Origin: an uncultured Rhodospirillaceae bacterium
GTDB taxonomy: Bacteria; Pseudomonadota; Alphaproteobacteria; Rhodospirillales; UBA2165
Assembly: GCA_913054205.1 (NCBI GenBank)
Contig: CAJXJM010000106.1
Coordinates: 1-7,848, forward strand
DNA: 7,848 nt
Reading direction: 5' to 3'
The notes beneath the pieces were generated by a model. It made no database searches. It saw nothing but the letters and a program-made list of their open reading frames with translations, and was not told the DNA's origin. The first letter of the stretch is position 1. Every line of letters begins with the position of its first letter. Below, piece after piece: positions 1-7,369 of the stretch. The position numbers and the translations under genes were made by a program.

Positions 1-11
1 GATTAATTTGG

Positions 12-434
12 TCAATCGTATTGACTGACCCTACCTCGGCCTTTTTTGATTGAGCTTTTCTGGCGTTTGCCGTCCAGGCGGCGCTGTTTGGCGGCCCTGC
101 TGGGTTTGGTTTTGCGGCGGGGTTTTGGCGGCGAGGCAGCCTGACGGATCAACGCGACCAAGCGGTCCAAAGCATCCTGGCGATTGCGTTCCTGTGCCGC
201 ATACCGGTGCGCCTCAATCACGATAATCCCGTCTTTGGTCATGCGCCTGCCGGCCAAAGGTTTCAACCTGAAAAACACAGCATTAGAAATTGAAGGGCTA
301 TTGCGAGCGTTAAACCGCAATTGCACTGCTGTTGCAGTTTTGTTGACTTTCTGGCCGCCAGAGCCCGGCGAGCGAATGAAGTGCTCCTCGATCTCGTCTT
401 CGGACAGGCTGATGGTGGATGTAATATCGATCAT
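12..434 (-). CDS. arfB: Alternative ribosome-rescue factor ArfB (peptidyl-tRNA hydrolase, YaeJ family)
   Basis: This 140-residue protein is a codon-independent release factor that frees ribosomes stalled on mRNAs lacking a stop codon by hydrolysing the peptidyl-tRNA ester bond. The catalytic GGQ tripeptide is at residues 26-28 inside SPGSGGQKVNKT, the typical class I release-factor signature, and no codon-recognition domain is present. The C-terminal third, from about residue 102, is a strongly basic tail rich in Lys and Arg. In characterised ArfB this tail enters the empty mRNA channel. The length of 140 residues matches the family. The ATG at 434 has no clear Shine-Dalgarno sequence just upstream, but the N-terminus lines up with family members from the first residues. 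The gene lies downstream of ilvC beyond a terminator and a repeat cluster, so it probably has its own promoter, which I could not identify. Confidence 0.93.
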   Translation of the reverse strand: MIDITSTISLSEDEIEEHFIRSPGSGGQKVNKTATAVQLRFNARNSPSISNAVFFRLKPLAGRRMTKDGIIVIEAHRYAAQERNRQDALDRLVALIRQAASPPKPRRKTKPSRAAKQRRLDGKRQKSSIKKGRGRVSQYD

Positions 435-460
435 CGCTGGAGATTAGCAGAAAGGAATTA

Positions 461-487
461 ATGAACCACGAAGAACACGAAGAAGAA
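461..487. repeat. ACGAAGAACACGAAG-type dispersed intergenic repeat fragment
   Basis: A purine-rich stretch on the plus strand contains CCACGAAGAACACGAAGAAG, with the unit CACGAAGA occurring twice (second copy 474-481). I recall similar CACGAAGAA strings between genes in many environmental bacterial genomes, but that is memory and not a search. It directly abuts the GC-rich palindromic element that starts at 488. No function is known to me. Confidence 0.5.
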
Positions 488-526
488 TCCCCCTCGCCCC
501 GGCCCTCTCCCACGAGGGGAGAGGGA
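488..526 (+). repeat. GC-rich palindromic dispersed repeat, copy 1 (REP-like)
   Basis: A C-rich head (490-502) is followed by a perfect 9-bp stem, CCCTCTCCC at 503-511 and GGGAGAGGG at 517-525, with the loop ACGAG. The C-rich head plus CCCTCTCCC hairpin is a layout I recognise from dispersed repeats common in proteobacterial intergenic DNA. A second, diverged copy lies in opposite orientation at 557-594, so the two form an inverted pair like a REP doublet. Confidence 0.7.
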
Positions 527-556
527 GTAAAAGGTTGGCCCATTTTTCGGTCTTAT

Positions 557-594
557 CCCCTCCCCCTTGATGGGGGAGGGTTAGGGAGAGGGTG
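557..594 (-). repeat. GC-rich palindromic dispersed repeat, copy 2 (REP-like, inverted)
   Basis: Read on the minus strand, this element has the head CACCCTCTCCCTAA followed by a perfect 9-bp stem, CCCTCCCCC and GGGGGAGGG (plus-strand arms 558-566 and 572-580), with a 5-base loop. It has the same architecture as the element at 488-526 but the opposite orientation. About 30 unrelated bases separate the two. Its head directly borders the T-rich tail of the ilvC terminator. Confidence 0.7.
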
Positions 595-624
595 ATAATA
601 ATAAAAGGCGACCCTTAGGCCGCC
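594..624 (-). terminator. Intrinsic terminator of the ilvBHC operon
   Basis: On the minus strand, 27 bases after the ilvC stop codon, GGCGGCC pairs with GGTCGCC through seven base pairs, one of them G-U, around the loop TAAG (hairpin 607-624). A tail TTTTATTATTATT follows immediately. This is a classical Rho-independent terminator placed to end the branched-chain operon. In the plus direction the tail is much less U-rich, so the terminator is probably one-directional. Confidence 0.85.
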
Positions 625-651
625 CTTAATTTTAATTCTTCTAGGATCGAA

Positions 652-1674
<1,023 letters not shown>

Positions 1675-1718
1675 TTATATCCCTACAATTACGTTTAATT
1701 CAGTTAGTCAAATTTAGT

Positions 1719-2237
1719 TCAAATTGATTCTGGACCGCGCGCGATGGCAACCACGCCTGTGCGCGATAAGTCCACCAATCCGAGCGGCTTCATTAGTTCG
1801 ATGAAAGCGTCCAGCTTATCTGTGCTGCCGACAATCTCGAAAATAAAAGAGTTGTTCGTGCTGTCGACGACGTGTGCCCGGAATATATCGGCGATTCTCA
1901 AAGATTCAACCCGAAAATCACCTTCACCGGCGACTTTTATCAAGGCGAGCTCGCGTTCTACGGAAGGACCATCGACGGTTAAATCAGAAACAGTGCGCAC
2001 CGGCACCAATCGCTCGAGTTGGGCACGAATTTGTTCGAGCACCATTTGCGTGCCGGAACTAACAATGGTGATCTTGGAAAGCCCAACTTCATCGTCAACT
2101 TCGGCAACGGTCAGGCTGTCGATATTATAGCCACGGCCTGATAAAAGTCCGATGACGCGCGCCAGCACACCGGGCTCGTTTTCCACCAGGATCGAAAAAG
2201 TGTGATCCTGGACAGTATTGTTAAACATATTATTCAC
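1719..2237 (-). CDS. ilvH: Acetolactate synthase small (regulatory) subunit
   Basis: This is the regulatory subunit of acetohydroxyacid synthase. It raises the activity of the large subunit and in this family confers feedback inhibition by valine. Residues about 13-85 form an ACT domain beginning FSILVENEPGVLARVIGLLS, with the conserved GYNIDSL segment at the ligand interface. The C-terminal half, from about ERELALIKV, is the second conserved small-subunit domain. The length of 172 residues is typical of the IlvH/IlvN type. The start is GTG at 2237, supported by GGAG eight bases upstream; an in-frame ATG at 2228 has a less suitable spacing. It begins 19 bases after the large-subunit gene and is surely co-transcribed and probably translationally balanced with it. 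The symbol ilvN would serve equally well. Confidence 0.97.
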   Translation of the reverse strand: MNNMFNNTVQDHTFSILVENEPGVLARVIGLLSGRGYNIDSLTVAEVDDEVGLSKITIVSSGTQMVLEQIRAQLERLVPVRTVSDLTVDGPSVERELALIKVAGEGDFRVESLRIADIFRAHVVDSTNNSFIFEIVGSTDKLDAFIELMKPLGLVDLSRTGVVAIARGPESI

Positions 2238-2256
2238 GTTAATTACTCCGCCTGCT

Positions 2257-4017
2257 CTAGGCCGTTACTTTATCTTTGCTATCAACCGTTACCGGCTTTT
2301 GATCAGGATGTAGGACAATATCATTATGCGCGGCACCTGAAGGGATCATTGGGAACACATTTTCCATGCGATCCGTCGCCATGTTCAAGAATACAGGCCC
2401 GTCTGTCTCCAGCATCTCTTTAATTGAGGCGTCAACATCTTCGGCTTTAGCACAGCTAAACGCAGTGAATCCCATGGATTCAGCGAGCTTTATGAAGTCT
2501 GGGCCATTGCTCAGATCACATTGAGACTCGTTGTTTTCATAGAACAATTCCTGCCACTGGCGGATCATGCCCAACACCTTGTTGTTGAGGTTCAAGATTT
2601 TAACCGGCAAGCGTTCCTTGGAGATGGTCAGCAATTCCTGAATATTCATCATCACTGAACCTTCGGAGGTTACACAAACAACGGAAGAGTCCGGATGTGC
2701 GACCTGAACGCCCATTGCAGACGGCACGCCATAGCCCATCGTGCCAAGGCCACCAGATGTCATCCAGCGGTTGGGCTCGTCGAACTGAATATATTGAGCG
2801 GCCCACATTTGATGCTGCCCGACATCGGTCGTGATGTAATAATCGGTGCCGCTCAATATCTCGCTTAGGCGCGACAAGGCATATTGAGGCTTGATGACCT
2901 CATCCTTGTCTTGCTCAAAGTTGAGACATTCAACGGAACGCCATGTCTCGATGATCTTCCACCAATCTTCAACCGCCGAGTGGTTTACTTTCGGCTGTTT
3001 CTCATTCCAGACCGTTATGAAGTCGGTCAAAAAGCTGGTCGCATCGGCAATGATCGCCAAATCAACAGTAATGTTTTTGTTGATTGATGAAGGATCTATA
3101 TCGACATGAATTTTTTGCGAGTTCGGTGAGAACGCAGCCGTATTGCCGGTCACCCGGTCATCAAAGCGCGCACCGATATTAAACATAACATCACAATCAT
3201 GCATCGCGAGATTGGCTTCGTATGTACCGTGCATACCGGGCATACCAATAAACTGTTTATCGGTTGTTGGGTACGCACCCAGCGCCATCAGCGTCGTGGT
3301 GCAGGGAAAGCCTGTCATTTTAACGAGCTTTTGCAGCAATGCTGAAGCTTCAGGGCCGGAATTGATGACACCGCCGCCCGCATAGATGATCGGACGCTCG
3401 GCAGAGGCCACCAAATCAACGGCGGCTTCAATCAAATCACGGTCACCATTTATCTGCGGCTTGTAATTTCTAGGCGCAATACCTTCCGGGCCGACATAAT
3501 CGCCATAGCCCATGATGATATCTTTTGGAATATCAACCAAAACAGGGCCTGGACGACCGTGCGAAGCAATGTAAAACGCCTCATGTAAAATATAGGCAAG
3601 ATCATCCGTCGATTTGACCAGATAATTATGTTTGGTCGCCGGGCGGGTAATGCCAGTCGTATCAGCTTCTTGGAACGCATCGTTGCCAATCAAAGCGCTT
3701 GTTACCTGACCTGTCAGGCACACAATCGGAATACTATCCATCAACGCATCAACCAGGCCCGTCACGGTATTGGTTGCGCCGGGGCCAGACGTTGCCATCG
3801 CCACACCGGTTTTGCCGGTTGAGCGGGCATAACCTTCGGCGGCATGAACCCCGCCTTGTTCATGGCCAACCAGGATATGGCGCAGACTATTTTGTTTGTG
3901 GAGGTCGTTATAAAGCGGAAGCGTCACACCACCGGGATAGCCAAACACGACTTCCACACCCTGATCCGCCAAAGCTTTCAGAATGATCTCTCCGCCTGTA
4001 ATCCGGTTACTCGACAT
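2257..4017 (-). CDS. ilvB: Acetolactate synthase large (catalytic) subunit
   Basis: This thiamine-diphosphate- and FAD-dependent enzyme condenses pyruvate with pyruvate or 2-oxobutyrate, the first common step of branched-chain amino acid synthesis. The N-terminal pyrimidine-binding domain shows GYPGG and the catalytic Glu53 in GHEQGG. A central FAD-binding region follows (GVINSGPEA through IGARFDDRVTG). The C-terminal pyrophosphate-binding domain contains VTSEGSVMMNIQEL and NLNNKVLGMIRQWQ. I chose the ATG at 4017, giving 586 residues, because GGAG lies seven bases upstream and the protein then starts MSSNRITGGE as in relatives. A longer in-frame TTG start at 4041 would add eight unconserved residues and bury the ribosome site. 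The usual G-D/E-G metal motif reads Ser451-Glu452-Gly453. Glu here is known to me from other proteobacterial homologues, while Ser is less usual. The symbol ilvI would serve equally well. Confidence 0.97.
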   Translation of the reverse strand: MSSNRITGGEIILKALADQGVEVVFGYPGGVTLPLYNDLHKQNSLRHILVGHEQGGVHAAEGYARSTGKTGVAMATSGPGATNTVTGLVDALMDSIPIVCLTGQVTSALIGNDAFQEADTTGITRPATKHNYLVKSTDDLAYILHEAFYIASHGRPGPVLVDIPKDIIMGYGDYVGPEGIAPRNYKPQINGDRDLIEAAVDLVASAERPIIYAGGGVINSGPEASALLQKLVKMTGFPCTTTLMALGAYPTTDKQFIGMPGMHGTYEANLAMHDCDVMFNIGARFDDRVTGNTAAFSPNSQKIHVDIDPSSINKNITVDLAIIADATSFLTDFITVWNEKQPKVNHSAVEDWWKIIETWRSVECLNFEQDKDEVIKPQYALSRLSEILSGTDYYITTDVGQHQMWAAQYIQFDEPNRWMTSGGLGTMGYGVPSAMGVQVAHPDSSVVCVTSEGSVMMNIQELLTISKERLPVKILNLNNKVLGMIRQWQELFYENNESQCDLSNGPDFIKLAESMGFTAFSCAKAEDVDASIKEMLETDGPVFLNMATDRMENVFPMIPSGAAHNDIVLHPDQKPVTVDSKDKVTA

Positions 4018-4158
4018 TTTCCGTCTCCAAAGTCGCGCCAAACGGCACTATTTCATTAAAATTCATAAGTCTGAAAAATACAGAACGCCACCCGAACCAC
4101 CCCATTAACCCAAAATCTTTCCGGGAAGGACGGCCTCTGTGGCGCGATTCCGGCGGAA
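4018..4158 (-). promoter_or_regulatory. Untranslated leader of the ilvBHC operon with a hairpin and an overlapping small reading frame
   Basis: About 135 bases separate the candidate promoter from the ilvB start, which is long for a simple leader. Near its end GTGCC and GGCGC form a 5-bp stem with one G-U pair around GTTT (4035-4048), seven bases before the ilvB Shine-Dalgarno GGAG (4025-4028). An ATG-started frame of 32 codons (4105-4007) crosses the leader and ends eight bases past the ilvB start in another frame. It lacks a good ribosome site and is not rich in Ile, Val or Leu, so I do not call it an attenuator peptide. I see no clear terminator/antiterminator pair. Regulation at this leader is possible but not demonstrated by the sequence. 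Confidence 0.35.
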
Positions 4159-4185
4159 ACTATACCTTTAGCTATTTCGCGTCAA
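4159..4185 (-). promoter_or_regulatory. Candidate sigma-70-type promoter for ilvBHC
   Basis: On the minus strand TTGACG (4180-4185) precedes TATAGT (4159-4164) with a 15-base spacer. Both hexamers match the consensus at five of six positions, but the spacer is about two bases shorter than the optimum. The site sits just after the miaA stop codon and at the right place to start a separate ilv transcript. Read-through from miaA may add to expression. Confidence 0.5.
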
Positions 4186-4188
4186 CAC

Positions 4189-5124
4189 TTAAATAACAAT
4201 TTTTGAAAAGATTTCAGGCAGTAATCTTTCCGAATATTGCGCATTTACCCTATGATTTTGAACTATTTGGTTGCGAAACCACGTCATTTGGCGTTTTGCA
4301 TAGCGCCGAGTTGCTTGTTTTGCAGCTTTTACCGCGTCTTCCAGCGCTAATTCATCCTGCAAATATGCGATCAATTCCGGCACGCCGAGAGCCTTCATTG
4401 CCGGCAAATTGGGATCAAGGTTCAACGCCATGAGCGCCCGCACTTCTTCAAGCGCGCCATTTGCGATCATCCAATCAAACCGCGCTTCGCATTTCGCATA
4501 AAGTTCTTCCCGAGGCGGTTCGAAAATAACCGTTTGGTAGTTGGCTTTAAGCGGCGGAGTGGTCGGCGCGTCCTGATGCCAATCGGTCAGGCTCCGCTCC
4601 GTTGCGAGATGGACTTCATAAGCACGAATCATGCGCTGGCTATCTGTTGGGTTGAGGCGCTCGGCAGATTTAGGATCAAATTCGGCGAGTTCTTGATGAA
4701 AAGCCTCGGCGCCTATTTCTTCACGCCTTGCCATAACTTCTTCTCTAATTTCTTCCGGAATGTCTGGAATTTCCGAAAGCCCCTCCATCAGCGCTTTGAT
4801 ATAAAGCCCGGTGCCACCGGTGATGATGGGTAGTTTTCCAGCACGCCAACAGGCTTCAATCTCGGACACGGCAAGATCCCGCCAGATACCGGCGGAACAG
4901 GCTTCAGCGGCTGGCATCACGCCATATAATTTATGCGACGCTTTCGCCTCATCCTCTTCTAACGGGCGGGCAGTAATCAATCGCAACTCAGCGTACAATT
5001 GCATGGAATCACAATTGATGATGACGCCGTCATATTTATCGGCGGCGGCAAGAGCCAAGCCCGACTTACCACTCGCCGTTGGCCCGGCAACGATCAAAAT
5101 GGGGTTTTGAGAGTTAGAAATCAT
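4189..5124 (-). CDS. miaA: tRNA dimethylallyltransferase
   Basis: The enzyme transfers a dimethylallyl group to N6 of adenosine 37 in tRNAs that read codons beginning with U, which stabilises codon pairing. The P-loop GPTASGKS is at residues 14-21. DSMQLY (39-44) carries the presumed catalytic aspartate, and GGTGLYIKALMEG and DSQRMIRAYEV are further family signatures. The C-terminal segment QATRRYAKRQMTWFRNQ matches the conserved tRNA-contacting end. The length of 311 residues is normal. The ATG at 5124 gives the family's usual N-terminus, but its ribosome-binding site is weak: the nearest AAGGA lies about 16 bases upstream, inside a palindromic repeat. The position directly upstream of the ilv operon agrees with an alphaproteobacterial gene order. 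Confidence 0.97.
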   Translation of the reverse strand: MISNSQNPILIVAGPTASGKSGLALAAADKYDGVIINCDSMQLYAELRLITARPLEEDEAKASHKLYGVMPAAEACSAGIWRDLAVSEIEACWRAGKLPIITGGTGLYIKALMEGLSEIPDIPEEIREEVMARREEIGAEAFHQELAEFDPKSAERLNPTDSQRMIRAYEVHLATERSLTDWHQDAPTTPPLKANYQTVIFEPPREELYAKCEARFDWMIANGALEEVRALMALNLDPNLPAMKALGVPELIAYLQDELALEDAVKAAKQATRRYAKRQMTWFRNQIVQNHRVNAQYSERLLPEIFSKIVI

Positions 5125-5138
5125 GCAAAATGGTCTAA

Positions 5139-5171
5139 TCCTTAATTAAGTGACTGTCACTTAATTAAGGA
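5139..5171. repeat. 33-base perfect palindrome, copy 1 of the GTGACTGTCAC repeat
   Basis: Sixteen-base arms are fully complementary around a single central T, with core TTAAGTGAC-T-GTCACTTAA and outer flanks TCC/GGA. It lies in the 88-base gap between the bicupin stop and the miaA start, 15 bases before the miaA ATG. It shares a 21-base identical block (5147-5167) with the second copy at 5191-5211. As RNA it could form a long AU-rich hairpin, but no U-tract follows, so it is not a standard terminator. It could be an operator or a dispersed REP-type element. Confidence 0.85.
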
Positions 5172-5190
5172 AGATGTGAATTGATGTAAA

Positions 5191-5211
5191 TAAGTGACTG
5201 TCACTTAATTA
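5191..5211. repeat. Copy 2 of the GTGACTGTCAC repeat
   Basis: These 21 bases repeat positions 5147-5167 exactly, 44 bases further along and in the same orientation. The palindromic symmetry around the central T is shorter here, with eight perfect base pairs on each side before mismatches begin. One base separates the element from the bicupin stop codon, so it may act as a 3' hairpin on that transcript. Confidence 0.8.
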
Positions 5212-5212
5212 T

Positions 5213-6217
5213 TTAGGCGAGTTCTTCGCGGTACAAGTTGAGCTTTTCCATCACTTGTTTATCTGAGATGACGACCACAATGGCGCGATCTGTCAAAGCG
5301 GTGTGCGTGGCCCAGGTCCAATGCGGGGTGGTGAAGATGTCCTTTGGTCCCCACTCATGCGTGACCTCGCCAATTTGGCTGGTGCCCTCACCTTCCAACA
5401 CCACACAAACCGCGTTGGCCATAAAACGCGATTTCGGCGTTGTTTTGCCTTTTGCCAATGCCACCACATGAGAATCGTGAGTTGGCAGAATTTCATCACC
5501 GTTCAATGGATTTGTATAATGAACTGTGCGCCTGCCAACGTCATCCACTGGCGCCTTATCCAAAGCAGCCAGCACATCTTGCCAGGCATAGCGGAGGCGC
5601 GGCGAATGGTGAACATTCGCCAAACCGGTAGCTGGGGCAAGGCCGGCTTTTTCATACACGTCGTCAGAAAGAGTTGAAGCGTTTTCCGGAAAACGATTCT
5701 CCGGCCCCATCTTCATTTCGCCGAAGATGGCATCAAACGAGCCGAGCAACGGAACATCCAAGACATCCAACCAAATGGCGCGGCTGTCGGTATCGTTTTC
5801 ATGGCAATGCCACGTCCAGTTCGGCGTGATGATGAGATCGCCGTCAAACATGTCACATCGTTTGCCATCGACGAAGGTGGCGCCGCCGGCTCCTTCTAAT
5901 ATCACGCGGGTGGCGGCGGGTGTATGGCGGTGCGGCGAGGTTTTCTCGCCCGGCAACACACATTGATAGGCTGCAATGATGTTTGTGGTTGTTGCTATTT
6001 TACCGTCGAGATGGGGATTTTTGAGCATCAAGACGCGGTGGTCTGCATTTTTACCTTGCACAAGCTCGGCCGATTTCTCAATCAGCGGCACCATCTCATC
6101 CCATTTCCATATAACCGACGGCTCTGCCCGATTAGGCTCATCGACAACGATGTTTTCATACATCTCCCAGAGCGGGGCCAGATCGTTTTTTTGAATATCT
6201 TCGAGAAATTCTTTCAT
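5213..6217 (-). CDS. Bicupin ring-cleavage dioxygenase, gentisate 1,2-dioxygenase-like
   Basis: This 334-residue protein has the two-cupin layout of gentisate 1,2-dioxygenase and its relatives for salicylate and hydroxynaphthoate, Fe(II) enzymes that open aromatic rings using oxygen. The N-terminal cupin holds the likely metal ligands His96 and His98 in PHRHTPAATR and His137 in TPNWTWHCH, next to the conserved PGEKTSP turn. The second cupin (about residues 248-316) keeps the fold signatures VVLEGEG and TTPHWTWATH but lacks an HxH pair, so probably only one iron is bound, as in gentisate dioxygenases. The actual substrate cannot be told from sequence. The ATG at 6217 follows the monooxygenase stop by 5 bases, and AAGGA inside the end of that gene lies nine bases upstream, so the two are co-expressed. 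No fumarylpyruvate hydrolase or maleylpyruvate isomerase gene is seen nearby. Confidence 0.82.
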   Translation of the reverse strand: MKEFLEDIQKNDLAPLWEMYENIVVDEPNRAEPSVIWKWDEMVPLIEKSAELVQGKNADHRVLMLKNPHLDGKIATTTNIIAAYQCVLPGEKTSPHRHTPAATRVILEGAGGATFVDGKRCDMFDGDLIITPNWTWHCHENDTDSRAIWLDVLDVPLLGSFDAIFGEMKMGPENRFPENASTLSDDVYEKAGLAPATGLANVHHSPRLRYAWQDVLAALDKAPVDDVGRRTVHYTNPLNGDEILPTHDSHVVALAKGKTTPKSRFMANAVCVVLEGEGTSQIGEVTHEWGPKDIFTTPHWTWATHTALTDRAIVVVISDKQVMEKLNLYREELA

Positions 6218-6222
6218 AACCT

Positions 6223-7278
6223 CTATTCCTTAAAGTGCGGCATAACCTTCTCACCGAATAATCTTACAGAAGCCTCTGCTACTTCGACATCCATGCCAAA
6301 TGGATTCACCTGTAGAGACAGCTCATCACAGCCGCCGCAGGCCGCGTCAAAAGCATGCAATTGTTCAATAATTTCGGATGGCGTTCCGATATAGGCGGCG
6401 CCAGCTTCGATCTGGCTTTCCAATGTTTGCGCCGAAATCTTTTCCCGCATCTTGTCATAGTTTTTATAAGCATCCGAAGGCGAGCCATCTCGGTACTCCA
6501 TCATCGCATCAGCGATGGCAGCAAAATGACCTTCGACCCGCGGCTTTGCAATCCGCATTGCTTCATCGTGGTCTTCATGGCAGAGCATAAATACCGCCAT
6601 CATAATTTTTGGCTTTCCCGCATGACCAGCCTTCGCCCAGGCCGCACGGTAGGTATCCAACAACGCAATGGGATCAGAGCCCACACCTGGGATTGCCATC
6701 AACCAATGTCCCATCTTGCCTGCGCGCTCAAACGAGGCGGGCGTGCCGACTGCAGCAATATAAAAATTCGGGCGCGGCTGTTGGGTCGGGCGCGGCAGCG
6801 TCGTGACATCTTTAAAACTGTGGAAGCGGCCTTCGGAAGTGACGTTTTCTTGCTCCATCAACAATTGTACCTGCGATATTCCTTCCTCAAAGCGCTCAAC
6901 GCTTTCGTCAATATCAACTTCAAAATGGCGGAACTCTTGCGGTAGAAAGGCGCGGGCAAAGCCGACATCCAACCGGCCATCCGAAAAAGCGTCGAGCATC
7001 CCTAAATCGCTCGCAAGTTTGAGCGGGCTATTAAACGCCGGCAACACCGCACCCGTGATCAAACGTGCCTTCTTGGTGTGTTGCGAAGCTGCTGTCAAAA
7101 AGACAATGGGGTTCGAGCTGTAACCACCCCAATGATGAAAGTAGTGCTCAACCGTGCGCACGTGCGAATAGCCATATTCATCGCACAGGCCAACAAGATG
7201 CATCACCTCTTCATAGTATTGAACAGGTGATTTCACATCTTCCCGAATATCCGGAAAAAATTGCATGCCGAAACGCAA
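6223..7278 (-). CDS. LLM-class flavin-dependent monooxygenase (bacterial luciferase-like)
   Basis: The protein belongs to the luciferase-like TIM-barrel family, whose members use reduced FMN and oxygen to hydroxylate or oxidise organic substrates. Evidence is the start MRFGMQFFPDIR, the VRTVEHYF segment (Glu44-His45, the usual EHH/EHY site), LITGAVLPAFNSPLKLA, LDAFSDGRLDVGFARAF, and the C-terminal YIGTPSEIIEQL. I start at TTG 7278 because AAGGAGG (7284-7290) lies five bases upstream. A longer TTG start at 7296 would place this strong ribosome site inside the gene, and the ATG at 7266 is too far from it. This gives 351 residues, a full-length family member. The reduced flavin is normally supplied by a separate reductase, and none is visible here. 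The gene is the first of a pair with the bicupin dioxygenase, so it may hydroxylate the ring that enzyme opens. The substrate is unknown. Confidence 0.88.
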   Translation of the reverse strand: MRFGMQFFPDIREDVKSPVQYYEEVMHLVGLCDEYGYSHVRTVEHYFHHWGGYSSNPIVFLTAASQHTKKARLITGAVLPAFNSPLKLASDLGMLDAFSDGRLDVGFARAFLPQEFRHFEVDIDESVERFEEGISQVQLLMEQENVTSEGRFHSFKDVTTLPRPTQQPRPNFYIAAVGTPASFERAGKMGHWLMAIPGVGSDPIALLDTYRAAWAKAGHAGKPKIMMAVFMLCHEDHDEAMRIAKPRVEGHFAAIADAMMEYRDGSPSDAYKNYDKMREKISAQTLESQIEAGAAYIGTPSEIIEQLHAFDAACGGCDELSLQVNPFGMDVEVAEASVRLFGEKVMPHFKE

Positions 7279-7369
7279 GTCAGCCTCCTTAGCCAATCTA
7301 TTTTGATTTAGCTTACAGGCTATAGATTTTGTGATAAAGCGTTAAAGCGGGTCGATTATGGGCAGCGTA

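Noticed and set aside
310..543. A minus-strand frame of 77 codons across the repeats and the start of arfB.
   Set aside because: Its N-terminal part is repeat translation (PSPLVGEGRGEG) and the remainder overlaps arfB out of frame, so it is a shadow.
461..595. A plus-strand frame of 44 codons starting ATG at 461 with AAAGGA five bases upstream.
   Set aside because: Nearly all of it is a translation of the dispersed repeats, giving a Pro/Gly/Arg-rich string (SPSPRPSPTRGEG) of the kind these repeats produce by chance. The good ribosome site is probably coincidence.
5139..5171. The 33-base palindrome considered as an intrinsic terminator for the bicupin transcript.
   Set aside because: The stem is AT-rich and is followed by ATTAGACC and not a U-tract on the minus strand. 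It may form a hairpin, but the standard terminator pattern is absent.
5303..5677. A plus-strand frame of 124 codons opposite the bicupin gene.
   Set aside because: It lies wholly antisense to a well-supported conserved gene, shows no recognisable domain, and its open length is explained by the codon pattern of the opposite strand.
6355..6945. A plus-strand frame of 196 codons opposite the monooxygenase gene.
   Set aside because: It is fully antisense to a conserved family member, with no ribosome site or recognisable motif, so it is a shadow frame.
7295..7328. An inverted repeat AATCTAT/ATAGATT with an inner TAGC/GCTA pair upstream of the monooxygenase gene, considered as an operator, and a weak TTTAAC/TATAGC promoter match close by.
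   Set aside because: The arms are short, AT-rich and unevenly spaced, and the promoter hexamers match poorly. Such structures are expected by chance in DNA of this composition.
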